Below, one piece after another: positions 17,593-25,784 of a stretch of 54,048 nt of DNA. Where the stretch lies: assembly GCF_905220975.1 (NCBI RefSeq), contig NZ_CAJNBK010000034.1:1-54048 (forward strand). The letters run 5' to 3'. This stretch comes from Paraburkholderia haematera (GTDB lineage Bacteria; Pseudomonadota; Gammaproteobacteria; Burkholderiales; Burkholderiaceae). The translations under genes and the position numbers were made by a program. Each line of letters begins with the position of its first letter. The stretch's first letter is position 1. The notes below the pieces were generated by a model. The model was not told the origin of the DNA. It ran no database searches and was given only the letters and a program-made list of their open reading frames with translations.

Positions 17593-17628
17593 GAGCCCGG
17601 GTGGGCTGGTCGCGAGCCAGTCGGGCTC
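17593..17628. terminator. Bidirectional hairpin after the 2Fe-2S subunit
   Basis: GAGCCCG (17593-17599) pairs with CGGGCTC (17622-17628), with an inner GGCTGG/GCCAG helix and TCGCGA loop. It follows the plus-strand gene stop and overlaps the stop codon of the small minus-strand frame at 17627-17719, so it can serve transcripts from both sides. Confidence 0.55.
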
Positions 17629-17719
17629 AGTTCGCCAGCATCTCCACGACCGCGACGACTACCGTAAAGACGCCGATACAGCCGCCCAATGTGGCTGCGC
17701 CTTGCATGAAATTCGACAT
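17627..17719 (-). CDS. Possible 30-residue membrane peptide
   Basis: A very short frame reading MSNFMQGAATLGGCIGVFTV followed by VVAVVEMLAN. It has an AGGT ribosome-site match 6 bases before the ATG, one hydrophobic helix (residues ~7-28) with Gly-Gly-Cys, and an acidic Glu near its end. It lies 148 bases downstream of the outer-membrane factor gene on the same strand and ends exactly at a terminator-like hairpin. An AT-rich stretch (17750-17803) upstream could hold its own promoter. I do not recognise a family; it could be chance, but the ribosome site, hydrophobic pattern and terminator agree. Confidence 0.4.
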   Translation of the reverse strand: MSNFMQGAATLGGCIGVFTVVVAVVEMLAN

Positions 17720-17867
17720 ACGTGACCTCGTGACGTGGGGTTGAGGCTCGTATTTAACCTGAATTGAAAGGTAAAAGAAAGCTTATCAATAATAGAGATT
17801 TACCCGGACGTGACAGGCACAGATGGCGGACGTAAGTCGGCGTCACGGGAGTCGATCGAAGCCTCAG

Positions 17868-19415
17868 TCAGGGCGTTTTTGTGGCCGCCGTCGGCTCGGC
17901 TTTGGCCGGTGGTGTCATGGCAGCAGGCGTTGCAGCGTTAGACACCGCTGCGCCAGGCGCCGTCGGCACGTCAGTCTCCCACCCGCCGCCGAGCGCGAGG
18001 AACAGATTGACCTGATCGATCGCCACCTGACCTTCCGCGGCTGCCACTTGAGACTTCGTCGAAGTCAGCGTGCGAGTCGCATCCAGATCCGAAATGAACG
18101 ACTCGCGTCCGGCGCGATACAGGCGATGTGTTTCATCCGCCGACTCCGTCGCCGACTTCAACGCGGCACGTAATGCGTCAGCGCGGGCGTAGTCGGACGC
18201 ATAGGTCGCGAGACTGGTTTCAGTTTCGCGCAACGCGGTCAGCACTACGCCGTCGAATTTTGCCAGCGCGACGTTGCTGGACGCTTCCGCTTCGCGCACA
18301 CGGCCACGCGCGCCGTTCGTTGGAAAGGTCCAGCTAATCAGCGGGCCGAAGCCCCAGCGCGCGGTCGGCGACGTGCCGAGGTCTTCCAGAATCCCGGTCA
18401 AACCCGCCGAGGCACCGATGCTCACGGTCGGATACAACGCGCCCGTTGCGACACCGATGCGCGCCGTCGAAGCCGCCAGTTGACGCTCGGCCTCGCGCAC
18501 GTCCGGACGGCGTTTGAGTAGCGCGGCGCCGTCACCGACTGGAATCGGCTGACGGATTTCCGGCAGCCGGCTGCAGGCCAGCACGGCCGGCGGCAAATCG
18601 GAGGGCGCGCGTGCGAGCAGCGCCGCAAGCCGGTATTGCGCGATCTGGCGGCGCGCCGTGTAGCGGGGGATATCCGCCGCCAGCGTATCGACCTGGGTCT
18701 GGCCGCGCGTGACATCGGTCTGATTGCCGCGGCCCGCGTCGCGCAAGCGTCGTGACACGTCAACGCGTTCCTTCTGCAATGCCAGGGACTGCTGCGCGAT
18801 TCTGAGTTCATCGGCGGCCGAGCATTGCTCGACGTAAGAGCGCACCACATCCGCAACCACGGTGATCCGCGCAAGATCGCCGGCCGCCCGCACGGCTTCC
18901 GTATCCGCCGACGCCGCTTCGACACCACGCCGCAGCTTGCCGAACAGATCGATTTCGTACGAGATGCTGATACCGATGTCGCCTTCGTTAGCGACCGGAA
19001 GTTTGTTGAAGAGCAGATACTGCTCGGCCGATTCCTGCGCCCGCTCGACGACTGCCGACGTCTTGCCGGAGAAGCCGCCTTGCGCCTGCGCGACGCCCAG
19101 TGCTTCACGCGAACGCGCGAGGTTCGCCGCCGCGACGCGCAGGTCGGTATTCGATTGCAGCGCTTCGTCGACGAGGCTGTTCAGCACCGGATCGTCGTAG
19201 AGCTTCCACCAGACCGTGGGCACGTTCTGCCGCGTGGTCAGCCTGGCGTCGGCGCCTTCGATCGGCGCATTGGCGAGCGGGGCGTTGACCAGCGCCTGCT
19301 TCGGCAACGCGTAATTGGGACCGACGTTCATGCAGCCGTTGAGCGCGACGGCTAACGGCAAAAGCGGCAAGAGCGGCAGCAGTGGCAATAAGGGCAGGGC
19401 GCGCGGCAGCTTCAT
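17868..19415 (-). CDS. Outer-membrane efflux lipoprotein (NodT/OprM family)
   Basis: A 515-residue TolC-like outer-membrane channel. The signal peptide contains an unusual Leu-Leu-Pro repeat (RALPLLPLLPLLPLLPLAVA) and ends in the lipobox LNGC, with Cys28 as the lipid anchor. The mature start MNVGPNYALP and the early segment VPTVWWKLYDDPVLNSLVDEAL are typical of NodT family proteins. Two outer-membrane-factor repeats follow (LRVAAANLARSREALGVAQAQGG near 95; VREAEASSNVALAKFDGVVL near 380). The C-terminus is a Pro/Ala/Thr-rich tail. The start overlaps the HlyD gene stop by 4 bases; it is the last clear gene of the efflux operon. Confidence 0.9.
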   Translation of the reverse strand: MKLPRALPLLPLLPLLPLLPLAVALNGCMNVGPNYALPKQALVNAPLANAPIEGADARLTTRQNVPTVWWKLYDDPVLNSLVDEALQSNTDLRVAAANLARSREALGVAQAQGGFSGKTSAVVERAQESAEQYLLFNKLPVANEGDIGISISYEIDLFGKLRRGVEAASADTEAVRAAGDLARITVVADVVRSYVEQCSAADELRIAQQSLALQKERVDVSRRLRDAGRGNQTDVTRGQTQVDTLAADIPRYTARRQIAQYRLAALLARAPSDLPPAVLACSRLPEIRQPIPVGDGAALLKRRPDVREAERQLAASTARIGVATGALYPTVSIGASAGLTGILEDLGTSPTARWGFGPLISWTFPTNGARGRVREAEASSNVALAKFDGVVLTALRETETSLATYASDYARADALRAALKSATESADETHRLYRAGRESFISDLDATRTLTSTKSQVAAAEGQVAIDQVNLFLALGGGWETDVPTAPGAAVSNAATPAAMTPPAKAEPTAATKTP

Positions 19416-20419
19416 TGCGACGCGCCCGACATGAGGGCAGCAGATGCCGGCTGCGCAGCGGAAGCAGCGGACGTAGACGAAGACATAGCCGGAGCCGACG
19501 ATGCATCCACCGCGCCTGAAGCACCTGCAGCCGGACGCGGCTTGCCGGTCGGCGACAGATCGCGCACCGACACCGTCGCCGTGCGTCCGGCGATCATGCG
19601 AAAGTCGGCGGGGACCTCGTCGAGTGCAACGCGCACGGGAATCCGTTGCGCGAGCCGCACCCAGCTGAAGGCCGGGTTCACGTTCGGCAGCAGGTTTGAC
19701 CCTTGCGTCCGGTCGCGATCTTCAATCCCCGCGACGATGCTTTGCACGTGCCCGCGCAACACCTTCGGCTCGCCCATCACCTGAATATCGACCCGCTGGC
19801 CGATGTCGATGCCACGCATCTTGGTTTCTTCGAAATAACCGTCGACCCGGAACGAATGCATATCCACGACCGACAGCACCGCGCGGCCCGCCGAGACGAA
19901 CTCGCCGGTACGTGGCGCGCGGTCGTTCAGATAACCGTCGACCGGACTCAAGATCGTGGTGCGCTGCAGATTGAGCCTGGCGGTATCGATCGCGACGTTC
20001 GCATCGGCGAGCGCGGCTCCCGCCGTTTCGACGCGCGAGCGGCTTTCTTCGGCGACTTCCGCTGCGACGAGGTTGCCGAGTTTGCGATTGCGCGCATCTT
20101 CGCGGCGCGCCTGATCGAGGGTCGCCCGACGTTGCTGCGCGGTGGCCTGCGCCTGGCGCAGTGCGAGCGCATAGCGGGCCTGGTCGATCACGAACAGCAC
20201 CTGGCCTTGCTTGACCTGCTGGTTGTCGGCCACCTCGACCGATGAGATCAGCCCCGAGATATCCGGCGCGACCTGGATCACGTCGGCGCGCACGTGGCCG
20301 TCACGGGTCCACGGTGCGAACATGTAATAGGCGACCAGTTTCCACAGCACGAAGGCGGCCACCACGACGACGATCAGGGTCAGCAGGATTTGACCGACGG
20401 AGAACCAGGTTTTTTTCAC
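19412..20419 (-). CDS. HlyD-family periplasmic adaptor (AaeA/EmrA-like)
   Basis: A 335-residue membrane-fusion protein joining the FUSC permease to the outer-membrane channel. It has one N-terminal transmembrane helix (ILLTLIVVVVAAFVLWKLVA), a first lipoyl half (VAPDISGLISSVEVADNQQVKQGQVLFVID), an Ala/Arg-rich coiled-coil hairpin (~88-150), and the second lipoyl half TTILSPVDGYLNDRAPRTGEFV. The last ~50 residues are a low-complexity Ala/Ser/Pro tail. Its start overlaps the DUF1656 stop and its stop overlaps the outer-membrane-factor start, each by 4 bases, indicating tight coupling. Confidence 0.92.
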   Translation of the reverse strand: MKKTWFSVGQILLTLIVVVVAAFVLWKLVAYYMFAPWTRDGHVRADVIQVAPDISGLISSVEVADNQQVKQGQVLFVIDQARYALALRQAQATAQQRRATLDQARREDARNRKLGNLVAAEVAEESRSRVETAGAALADANVAIDTARLNLQRTTILSPVDGYLNDRAPRTGEFVSAGRAVLSVVDMHSFRVDGYFEETKMRGIDIGQRVDIQVMGEPKVLRGHVQSIVAGIEDRDRTQGSNLLPNVNPAFSWVRLAQRIPVRVALDEVPADFRMIAGRTATVSVRDLSPTGKPRPAAGASGAVDASSAPAMSSSTSAASAAQPASAALMSGASQ

Positions 20420-20625
20420 GTTATTAGTCTGTGCGAAACAACGACGACAAGGCCCAGCACCAGCACATAGATGCCGAGATCGAAGATGGAACGGTGCCAG
20501 ACGAAGCGGTAAAAACCGACACGCGCGAGCACCGTGCGGATGGCCTGATTGATCAGATAGGCGACAAACATCAGCACGAGCACGGCCGGCACGAATACGC
20601 CGAAGATATCGATTTCACCGATCAT
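20416..20625 (-). CDS. DUF1656 small membrane protein (AaeX-like)
   Basis: A 69-residue protein with two hydrophobic helices (DIFGVFVPAVLVLMFVAYLI and FDLGIYVLVLGLVVVVSHRL). This is the standard third component found between FUSC permeases and HlyD adaptors in AaeXAB-type efflux systems. Its role is unknown; its conserved place suggests help in assembly. The gene lies 45 bases after the permease and overlaps the adaptor start. Confidence 0.9.
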   Translation of the reverse strand: MIGEIDIFGVFVPAVLVLMFVAYLINQAIRTVLARVGFYRFVWHRSIFDLGIYVLVLGLVVVVSHRLIT

Positions 20626-20670
20626 CGCGGGAACTGGGAAAGAGGTGGATCGGGTTGCAAGACGGGCACA

Positions 20671-22773
20671 TCAGGCGGCGGCCTCCGGTTCAGGCGGCGT
20701 TGGCGTGACTAGCGTGGCCGGAAACAGCGAAAGACGCAAGCCGACCAGCGCGTGCAATGCCTCGCGCAAATGGCGCGCCGAGGTTTGCGAGGTCGGGCTC
20801 GGCGCCCCGGCGTTGGCGAGCCCTTGTGCCGTCACGCGTGCCACGGCTGCGTCGATCGACGACATCAGGCTATTGGGCACCGGTTGGCGCGCGCGCTGGT
20901 CGATGCACGTTTCGAAGTATTGGCGCACGTCGTCGAGGACATGATCGATCGCGGCCGGCGCTTCGCCGCCGAGCCTGGCGGTAAGGCGGCGCAGATCGAG
21001 CGCGTTGAAGGCGATGCGCAGATCGCGGAAGCTCTCGATCGACGGATGACGATGGTCGTCTGTCGCGGCAAGGCGCGGGATCAGCTGCATCAGCCGGTCG
21101 AGCATGCGCGCGGCGAGATTGCGCGGGTCTTCGATTGTTCGCGTGGAGGCGGTCAGCGCCACGTCGGCCCAGCTCGAACGCAACAGCCGGGAAGCCGCGA
21201 GTTCAGCGCCGAATGGCCGCGTCGCACGGGTCCATAGGTACGCATAAAGCAAGCCTGCGAGGCCCGCGAGATTGCTGTTCAGGAAGATCAGGAAGTCGGC
21301 CGAGTAGGCGTCCTGAATGCTGATGAAGGTGGCGGTATTGACGGCCACGAGCACGGTCACCATGTTGAACTGCGGACGCGGGATCATTGTGCCGACGAGG
21401 ATGAACGGCGCGGCGAACAGGACGACCAGCATCGGGAAATCATGCACGTGCGGCAGGACAGCGAACAGATAGATGCCGGCGGCCACCACGCTGACCGCCG
21501 TGGCGACGAAGAACTTGAACACCAGGGGCGCGGGTTCGTCGAGCGCCGCAAAGAAGCAGCAGGCGACCGCCGCCAGTGTCACTGCATTGGCGCCGTCCGC
21601 CCAGCCTGAGCCGATCCACAAACTGCACGCGAGGACAACTGCGGCACCTGCTGAAACCGTCGAAAACAGCATGATGCCGCGGTCGAAGAAACGCTCGGTG
21701 CCGCCTAGCCGCCAATGGCGAAAGCGCGGCCGCCACGAACCTTCTTCGCGCGTGATGATGATGCGCAGCGAGCGGCAGTCCTGCCAGACATCGATCACCT
21801 GTTTCATACGCCATAACGCGTTCGAAAGCAGCGCGCCGTCCCAGCTCGCCAGCGCGGCCGGCGGCGGCTGCATGGCGGCGATGCGCTCGCGCAATGCGTT
21901 GGCCTCCGGGTCGGGGTGATAGCCCTCGCTGACTGCTGGAAGTGGCGCATTGAACCACTTGATGACGTCGTTGAGCAACGCTTCGAGACCCTCTGGCCAG
22001 GTCTGACGGCCGCTGTTGTAGAGGGCGATGAGTGGATCGGCCAGCGCCGACATCATGGGCAGCAGCAACTGCATGCGACCGCGCAACTCGTGGGCACGGG
22101 CCAGAATGTCCGGCCGGGTGTGGTCGTAGGTAAGCTGGCTCAACAGCAGTTCCAGCCCGTTGATCGTGGCCGCGATCCGCTGGCGGGCCCCCGAGATCGC
22201 CGCGCCCGCAATGCGCCCGGACAGCGTTTCGGTCGCATAGAACGCGGCGTCGCGAAACCACGCGTCGGTCCGCTCGATGATGGTGGGCGCGAGCCGGCTG
22301 GGAAACAGCGAACTGCCGACGATGCTCGCGCATACGATGCCTAGCAAGATCTCTTCGGTGCGGCTGATCGCGAGATCGAACACGCCGCCTGGATTGGTCA
22401 CCGAGGGGAGGGCGATGATCGGCATGGTGTAGGCCGCCAGCATGAACACGTAGCTGCGCGCGGTGCGGTCAGCCACCGCCAGATACAGCAGCGTGCCGGT
22501 CCACAATGCGACGACCACGCTGAACAGATACGGCGATTCGACGAACGGCGGCACCAGCAGCACCGCGGCCGACGCGCCGAGCGCGGTGCCGAGCGCACGA
22601 TAAAGCGCCTTGGAGCGGGTCGCGCCGACAAACGGATTCGATACGATATAGACGGTGGCCATCGCCCAGTACGGTCGCGGCAGTTCGAGCGAGAGGCCGA
22701 TGTAGAGGGCGATCATCGCCGCGGCGAACGTCTTGACGGAGAACAGCCAGTCGCGGATGGAGGGATAGACCAT
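20671..22773 (-). CDS. FUSC family efflux permease (AaeB-like)
   Basis: A 700-residue inner-membrane transporter of the fusaric acid resistance / AaeB class. It has the expected duplicated layout: an N-terminal block of helices (residues ~10-165, starting DWLFSVKTFAAAMIALYIGLSL and containing PRPYWAMATVYIVSNPFVGA), a large soluble loop (~170-345), a second helix block (~360-510) and a cytoplasmic C-terminal domain. Known relatives export aromatic acids or fusaric acid. The start lies 6 bases after the marR stop, so it is co-transcribed with its likely regulator. Confidence 0.93.
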   Translation of the reverse strand: MVYPSIRDWLFSVKTFAAAMIALYIGLSLELPRPYWAMATVYIVSNPFVGATRSKALYRALGTALGASAAVLLVPPFVESPYLFSVVVALWTGTLLYLAVADRTARSYVFMLAAYTMPIIALPSVTNPGGVFDLAISRTEEILLGIVCASIVGSSLFPSRLAPTIIERTDAWFRDAAFYATETLSGRIAGAAISGARQRIAATINGLELLLSQLTYDHTRPDILARAHELRGRMQLLLPMMSALADPLIALYNSGRQTWPEGLEALLNDVIKWFNAPLPAVSEGYHPDPEANALRERIAAMQPPPAALASWDGALLSNALWRMKQVIDVWQDCRSLRIIITREEGSWRPRFRHWRLGGTERFFDRGIMLFSTVSAGAAVVLACSLWIGSGWADGANAVTLAAVACCFFAALDEPAPLVFKFFVATAVSVVAAGIYLFAVLPHVHDFPMLVVLFAAPFILVGTMIPRPQFNMVTVLVAVNTATFISIQDAYSADFLIFLNSNLAGLAGLLYAYLWTRATRPFGAELAASRLLRSSWADVALTASTRTIEDPRNLAARMLDRLMQLIPRLAATDDHRHPSIESFRDLRIAFNALDLRRLTARLGGEAPAAIDHVLDDVRQYFETCIDQRARQPVPNSLMSSIDAAVARVTAQGLANAGAPSPTSQTSARHLREALHALVGLRLSLFPATLVTPTPPEPEAAA

Positions 22774-22779
22774 AAACCC

Positions 22780-23241
22780 TTACTCGGAATCCCCGGCGTT
22801 GTTCGGCGCCGGTGCGTCCGCGGTGAACGCGGCCAGTACCCGCAAGGTCGCTTCGAGATCGCTGCGCGAGATGCCTTTCAAAGCTTGCGCCCGCAACGTA
22901 TTGAGCTCTTCTTCCATTTTCGCGGTGACGGCGCGGCCTTCATCGGTGAGCACCACGGTCTTGGCGCGCCGATCCTCGGGATCTTCGTCGCGGCGCATCA
23001 GGCCGGCCGCGCACAGTTGATCGAGCAGCCGCACGAGCGAGGGCCCTTCAATACCGATGTGATCGGCCAGCGTAACCTGCCGCACCGCTTCGCCAATCCG
23101 GCTGGCGGTGAGTAGCGGCGTGGCGCACGCTTCGGAGACGTTAAAGGCCGCGAGCACGCCATGGCTCGTACGCCGCCATTTTCTGGCAGCGACGACCAGC
23201 GTGCTGCTGACAGTGCGGCGCAAGGTATCGAGATTCGACAT
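22780..23241 (-). CDS. MarR family transcriptional regulator
   Basis: A 153-residue winged-helix regulator, first gene of the efflux operon. Recognition-helix features include VTLADHIGIEGPSLVRLLDQLCAAGLMRR and the wing DPEDRRAKTVVLTDEGRAV (about residues 75-110). MarR proteins of such operons usually repress their own transcript and are released by aromatic acids. A candidate operator lies 21 bases upstream of the start. Confidence 0.92.
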   Translation of the reverse strand: MSNLDTLRRTVSSTLVVAARKWRRTSHGVLAAFNVSEACATPLLTASRIGEAVRQVTLADHIGIEGPSLVRLLDQLCAAGLMRRDEDPEDRRAKTVVLTDEGRAVTAKMEEELNTLRAQALKGISRSDLEATLRVLAAFTADAPAPNNAGDSE

Positions 23242-23261
23242 GGCCGATATTGTATTTCCAA

Positions 23262-23282
23262 AATATTCGTTAGCAAACTATT
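23262..23282. promoter_or_regulatory. Candidate MarR operator
   Basis: AATATTCGTTAGCAAACTAT lies just upstream of marR: an imperfect dyad with AATA/TATT outer arms in an AT-rich island that stands out from the GC-rich surroundings. Position and symmetry fit an autorepressor site. I could not fix the promoter elements with confidence. Confidence 0.35.
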
Positions 23283-23522
23283 GAATTGTGAGTTTTGTGC
23301 GGATGGCCTTTGCGACAGCCTGCTGCCGCAATGTGACAACTCTACTAAGATCATCGTGCATTGCACCGTTTGCGGAACGGTTTGCCGGGCAATTGATGCA
23401 TTTGCGATGACAGATAGCGCTCGCCGGGCATGGTCTGGAGGTCGACATTCAGGCTGTCGATGGCGACGGATTTAACGATGCCCCGCGTTCAAGACTGTGC
23501 ACGGTGACCAGGAGCAAGCCGC

Positions 23523-24599
23523 ATGGCATTCAATCTTTCACGACGTCTGGCGATGAAGTACGCGGCAGCAGGCGCTGCCATGCTGGCCTTGCTCACGCAA
23601 CCGGCATTCGCGGTGCCTGCCCACGAGTCCCATCTGAAACCGGTAGCGACGATCTCGGATACTCGGTTCGCGATCGACACGCCGCAAGGTCGCGCTGAAT
23701 TCCCGCTATATCTGTCGAAGGATTGGAACGTCGCGCAACCGCAGGTGACGCGAGCGGTAATCGTGATCCACGGCAAGTTGCGCAATGCGGACGTCTACTT
23801 CCGCACTGCGCAGAATGCACGCGACGCCGCTCACGCGGATGCCGACAGCACGCTCCTGATCGCGCCGCAATTCCTCGCCACGCTCGACACGCGCGTGCAT
23901 GATGAACCGGCCGATCTGCTGCGCTGGACCGGCGACGCATGGATGGGCGGCGAAGCGGCGCGGGCACCGCTGCCCATCAGTTCGTACGCGGTGCTGGACG
24001 CAATCGTTGCGCGCCTCGCGGATCGCAAGCTGTTTCCGAATCTGCGGCACGTTGTGTTTGCAGGGCATTCGGGCGGCGGACAGGTGGTGCAGCGTTACGC
24101 TGTGGCGGCGCGTTCCATTGCCGTGTTGACCAAAGAGGGTATCGACGTGCGCTACGTGGTGGCGAGCCCGTCGACGTATGCGTATTTCGATGCGCAACGG
24201 CCGAATGCGCAAGGTGTAGCCGCGCCGTTCGATGCCGCGCAGTGCGCCGGCTTCAATCAATGGAAATACGGCATGGACAATCGGCCGCCGTACCTTGATG
24301 ACCGCTCGCCCGCGCAACTCGAAGCGATTTATGCGTCGCGCCGGATCGACTACCTCGTCGGCGGCGCGGACGACGATCCGCAGCAAAGCGCGCTCGATAG
24401 AAGCTGCGCCGCGGAAGCGCAAGGTCCACAGCGTGTCGCGCGCGCTGAAGCGTATTACCGGTATATCCAGGCGCGTCATCCGGAAGGGCTGAAGCAGAGC
24501 TTTCATATCGTGCCGGGTGTGGGTCACGACGGCGCGCGCATGCTGACATCGGTCTGTGCGCTGTCGGCGATGTTCGACACCCAGGGGTGCGAGCAATGA
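23523..24599 (+). CDS. Secreted alpha/beta hydrolase
   Basis: A 358-residue exported hydrolase. The signal peptide (1-30) ends TQPAFA and carries a twin-arginine-like SRRLAMKYAAAG start. The alpha/beta-hydrolase core shows VIVIHGKLRN (oxyanion strand, ~79-88), the nucleophile elbow FAGHSGGGQ with Ser183, and a late VPGVGHDGARML providing the likely catalytic His. The substrate is unknown. It reads convergently with the histidine-phosphatase-like gene 28 bases away and stands alone, with a GGAGCAAGCCGC leader. Confidence 0.82.
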   Translation: MAFNLSRRLAMKYAAAGAAMLALLTQPAFAVPAHESHLKPVATISDTRFAIDTPQGRAEFPLYLSKDWNVAQPQVTRAVIVIHGKLRNADVYFRTAQNARDAAHADADSTLLIAPQFLATLDTRVHDEPADLLRWTGDAWMGGEAARAPLPISSYAVLDAIVARLADRKLFPNLRHVVFAGHSGGGQVVQRYAVAARSIAVLTKEGIDVRYVVASPSTYAYFDAQRPNAQGVAAPFDAAQCAGFNQWKYGMDNRPPYLDDRSPAQLEAIYASRRIDYLVGGADDDPQQSALDRSCAAEAQGPQRVARAEAYYRYIQARHPEGLKQSFHIVPGVGHDGARMLTSVCALSAMFDTQGCEQ

Positions 24600-24627
24600 G
24601 CGGGGCGCGGCTCCTCGCGAGCGGCAG

Positions 24628-25314
24628 TCATCTCTTCTGCCTTTTTTGTGACGCCGGCCACCATGTCCAACCGCGTCGCGAGCGTCGCAACTCGACCATT
24701 GAGAGCGGCGCAATCTCGATGCGAGAGAACACGTCTGGCGACGCCCCGAGCGCATGAACGATGGCGGCCCTGATTAACGGCGCATGCGTGACGGCGACCA
24801 CATTTTGCGTATTGCGCGGTACGCCGGTCGCTTTTGCGCTCTGCGTTCGGCTTTGTGCCTCGTTTGTTTCATCGCTTGATGCGCTGTCCATTGCGCGATG
24901 CGATACGCCGCTTATCGCATCGTCTAGTGCATCGAGCCATTGTCCTACCCGCGTCACGAGTTGACTGAATGACTCGCCACCGTGCGCGGCAGCGTCGGGG
25001 TTGTGCGTCCAGGTGGCGAGGTCTTGCGGCGCTTCGACGGCGAGATCGGCGAGCCGGCGGCCATGCCATCGGCCGTAGTTCATATCCGCCAATCCCTCGT
25101 GGACCGTTGCAGCGAAGCCCAAGGCCGACGCCGTCTCACGCGCGCAAACCGCAGGGCTGACGAAAACCGCTGCGTCGTCTGGAATCGACAGACGCGCACG
25201 CGCGGCGCCTGCTTCGGCGAGGCCGCGTGCGTCGAGCGGATCGTCGGCGGGGAAGCGGGCCGCCCGCATCGCCGCGGTCGATGCGTGGCTGATCAGTAAC
25301 AGCCGTGTGTCCAT
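24628..25314 (-). CDS. Histidine-phosphatase-superfamily protein with altered first motif
   Basis: A 228-residue protein with the phosphoglycerate-mutase/CobC fold signature, but the canonical Arg-His-Gly at the active site reads Ser-His-Ala (LLLISHASTAAM, residues 5-16). Other motifs persist: PLDARGLAEAGAARA, SPAVCARETASALGF, DMNYGRWHGRRLADL and a second His in VVAVTHAPLIRAAI. A region of about 35 residues (~140-175) is Ser/Asp/Thr-rich and looks disordered. It is divergent from the riboswitch-controlled cobalt transporter genes, so a link to cobalamin (alpha-ribazole phosphate) is possible. The missing Arg makes full phosphatase activity doubtful. Confidence 0.78.
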   Translation of the reverse strand: MDTRLLLISHASTAAMRAARFPADDPLDARGLAEAGAARARLSIPDDAAVFVSPAVCARETASALGFAATVHEGLADMNYGRWHGRRLADLAVEAPQDLATWTHNPDAAAHGGESFSQLVTRVGQWLDALDDAISGVSHRAMDSASSDETNEAQSRTQSAKATGVPRNTQNVVAVTHAPLIRAAIVHALGASPDVFSRIEIAPLSMVELRRSRRGWTWWPASQKRQKR

Positions 25315-25399
25315 TCAGTTGTTTTCCATAAAGGCCGGACTGAAGCAGGATGCATGCGGCCATGCTGTGCCTTGCCGGGAGGCAAAGTTTAGCGCGTAG

Positions 25400-25492
25400 A
25401 ATAGCGACACTGCGAAGCACGGAAGCCGGTGAGAGCCCGGCGCGGTCGCGCCACTGTAATCGGCATTTGCAAGCCGAAAGCCAGACCTGAGC
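25400..25492 (+). promoter_or_regulatory. Cobalamin (AdoCbl) riboswitch
   Basis: The conserved cobalamin riboswitch core is clear: GGAAGCCGGTGAGAGCCCGG (25421-25440), then CGCGGTCGCGCCACTGTAAT (25441-25460), CGGC, and the B12-box region AAGCCGAAAGCCAGACCTG (25471-25489). It ends 60 bases before cbtB. Such elements repress downstream cobalt-transport genes when cobalamin is plentiful. The 5' boundary is approximate. Confidence 0.93.
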
Positions 25493-25551
25493 TTTGTATC
25501 ATCCCTCTTCAATCGACTATCGGGGCGCGTTACCCCCAGGAGATGTCCATT

Positions 25552-25773
25552 ATGACCAACGCTGTTTTCGATTCCGCGACGCAGCCTGTCGCCCAACCCA
25601 CGCCGATTCCGCTGCGTGAACTGCTGCCCTGGATCGTGTTCGGCGGCTTGCTGTTGTTGCTCGCGCTGTATTTCGTGGGTGCGGAACAGGGTGCCACGTC
25701 GCTGGTGCCTGGCATGTATGTGCACGAATTCGTGCACGACGGCCGCCATCTGCTCGGCTTTCCCTGCCACTAA
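25552..25773 (+). CDS. cbtB: Cobalt transporter subunit CbtB
   Basis: A 73-residue membrane protein with one helix (LLPWIVFGGLLLLLALYFVG) and a His-rich C-terminus (MYVHEFVHDGRHLLGFPCH) likely to bind Co2+. The ATG at 25552 is chosen because AGGAG (25538-25542) is 9 bases upstream; the ATG at 25543 abuts the ribosome site. It follows the cobalamin riboswitch and precedes cbtA, the normal cbtBA order. It is predicted to supply cobalt for B12 synthesis. Confidence 0.92.
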   Translation: MTNAVFDSATQPVAQPTPIPLRELLPWIVFGGLLLLLALYFVGAEQGATSLVPGMYVHEFVHDGRHLLGFPCH

Positions 25774-25784
25774 CGGAGTCGAAC

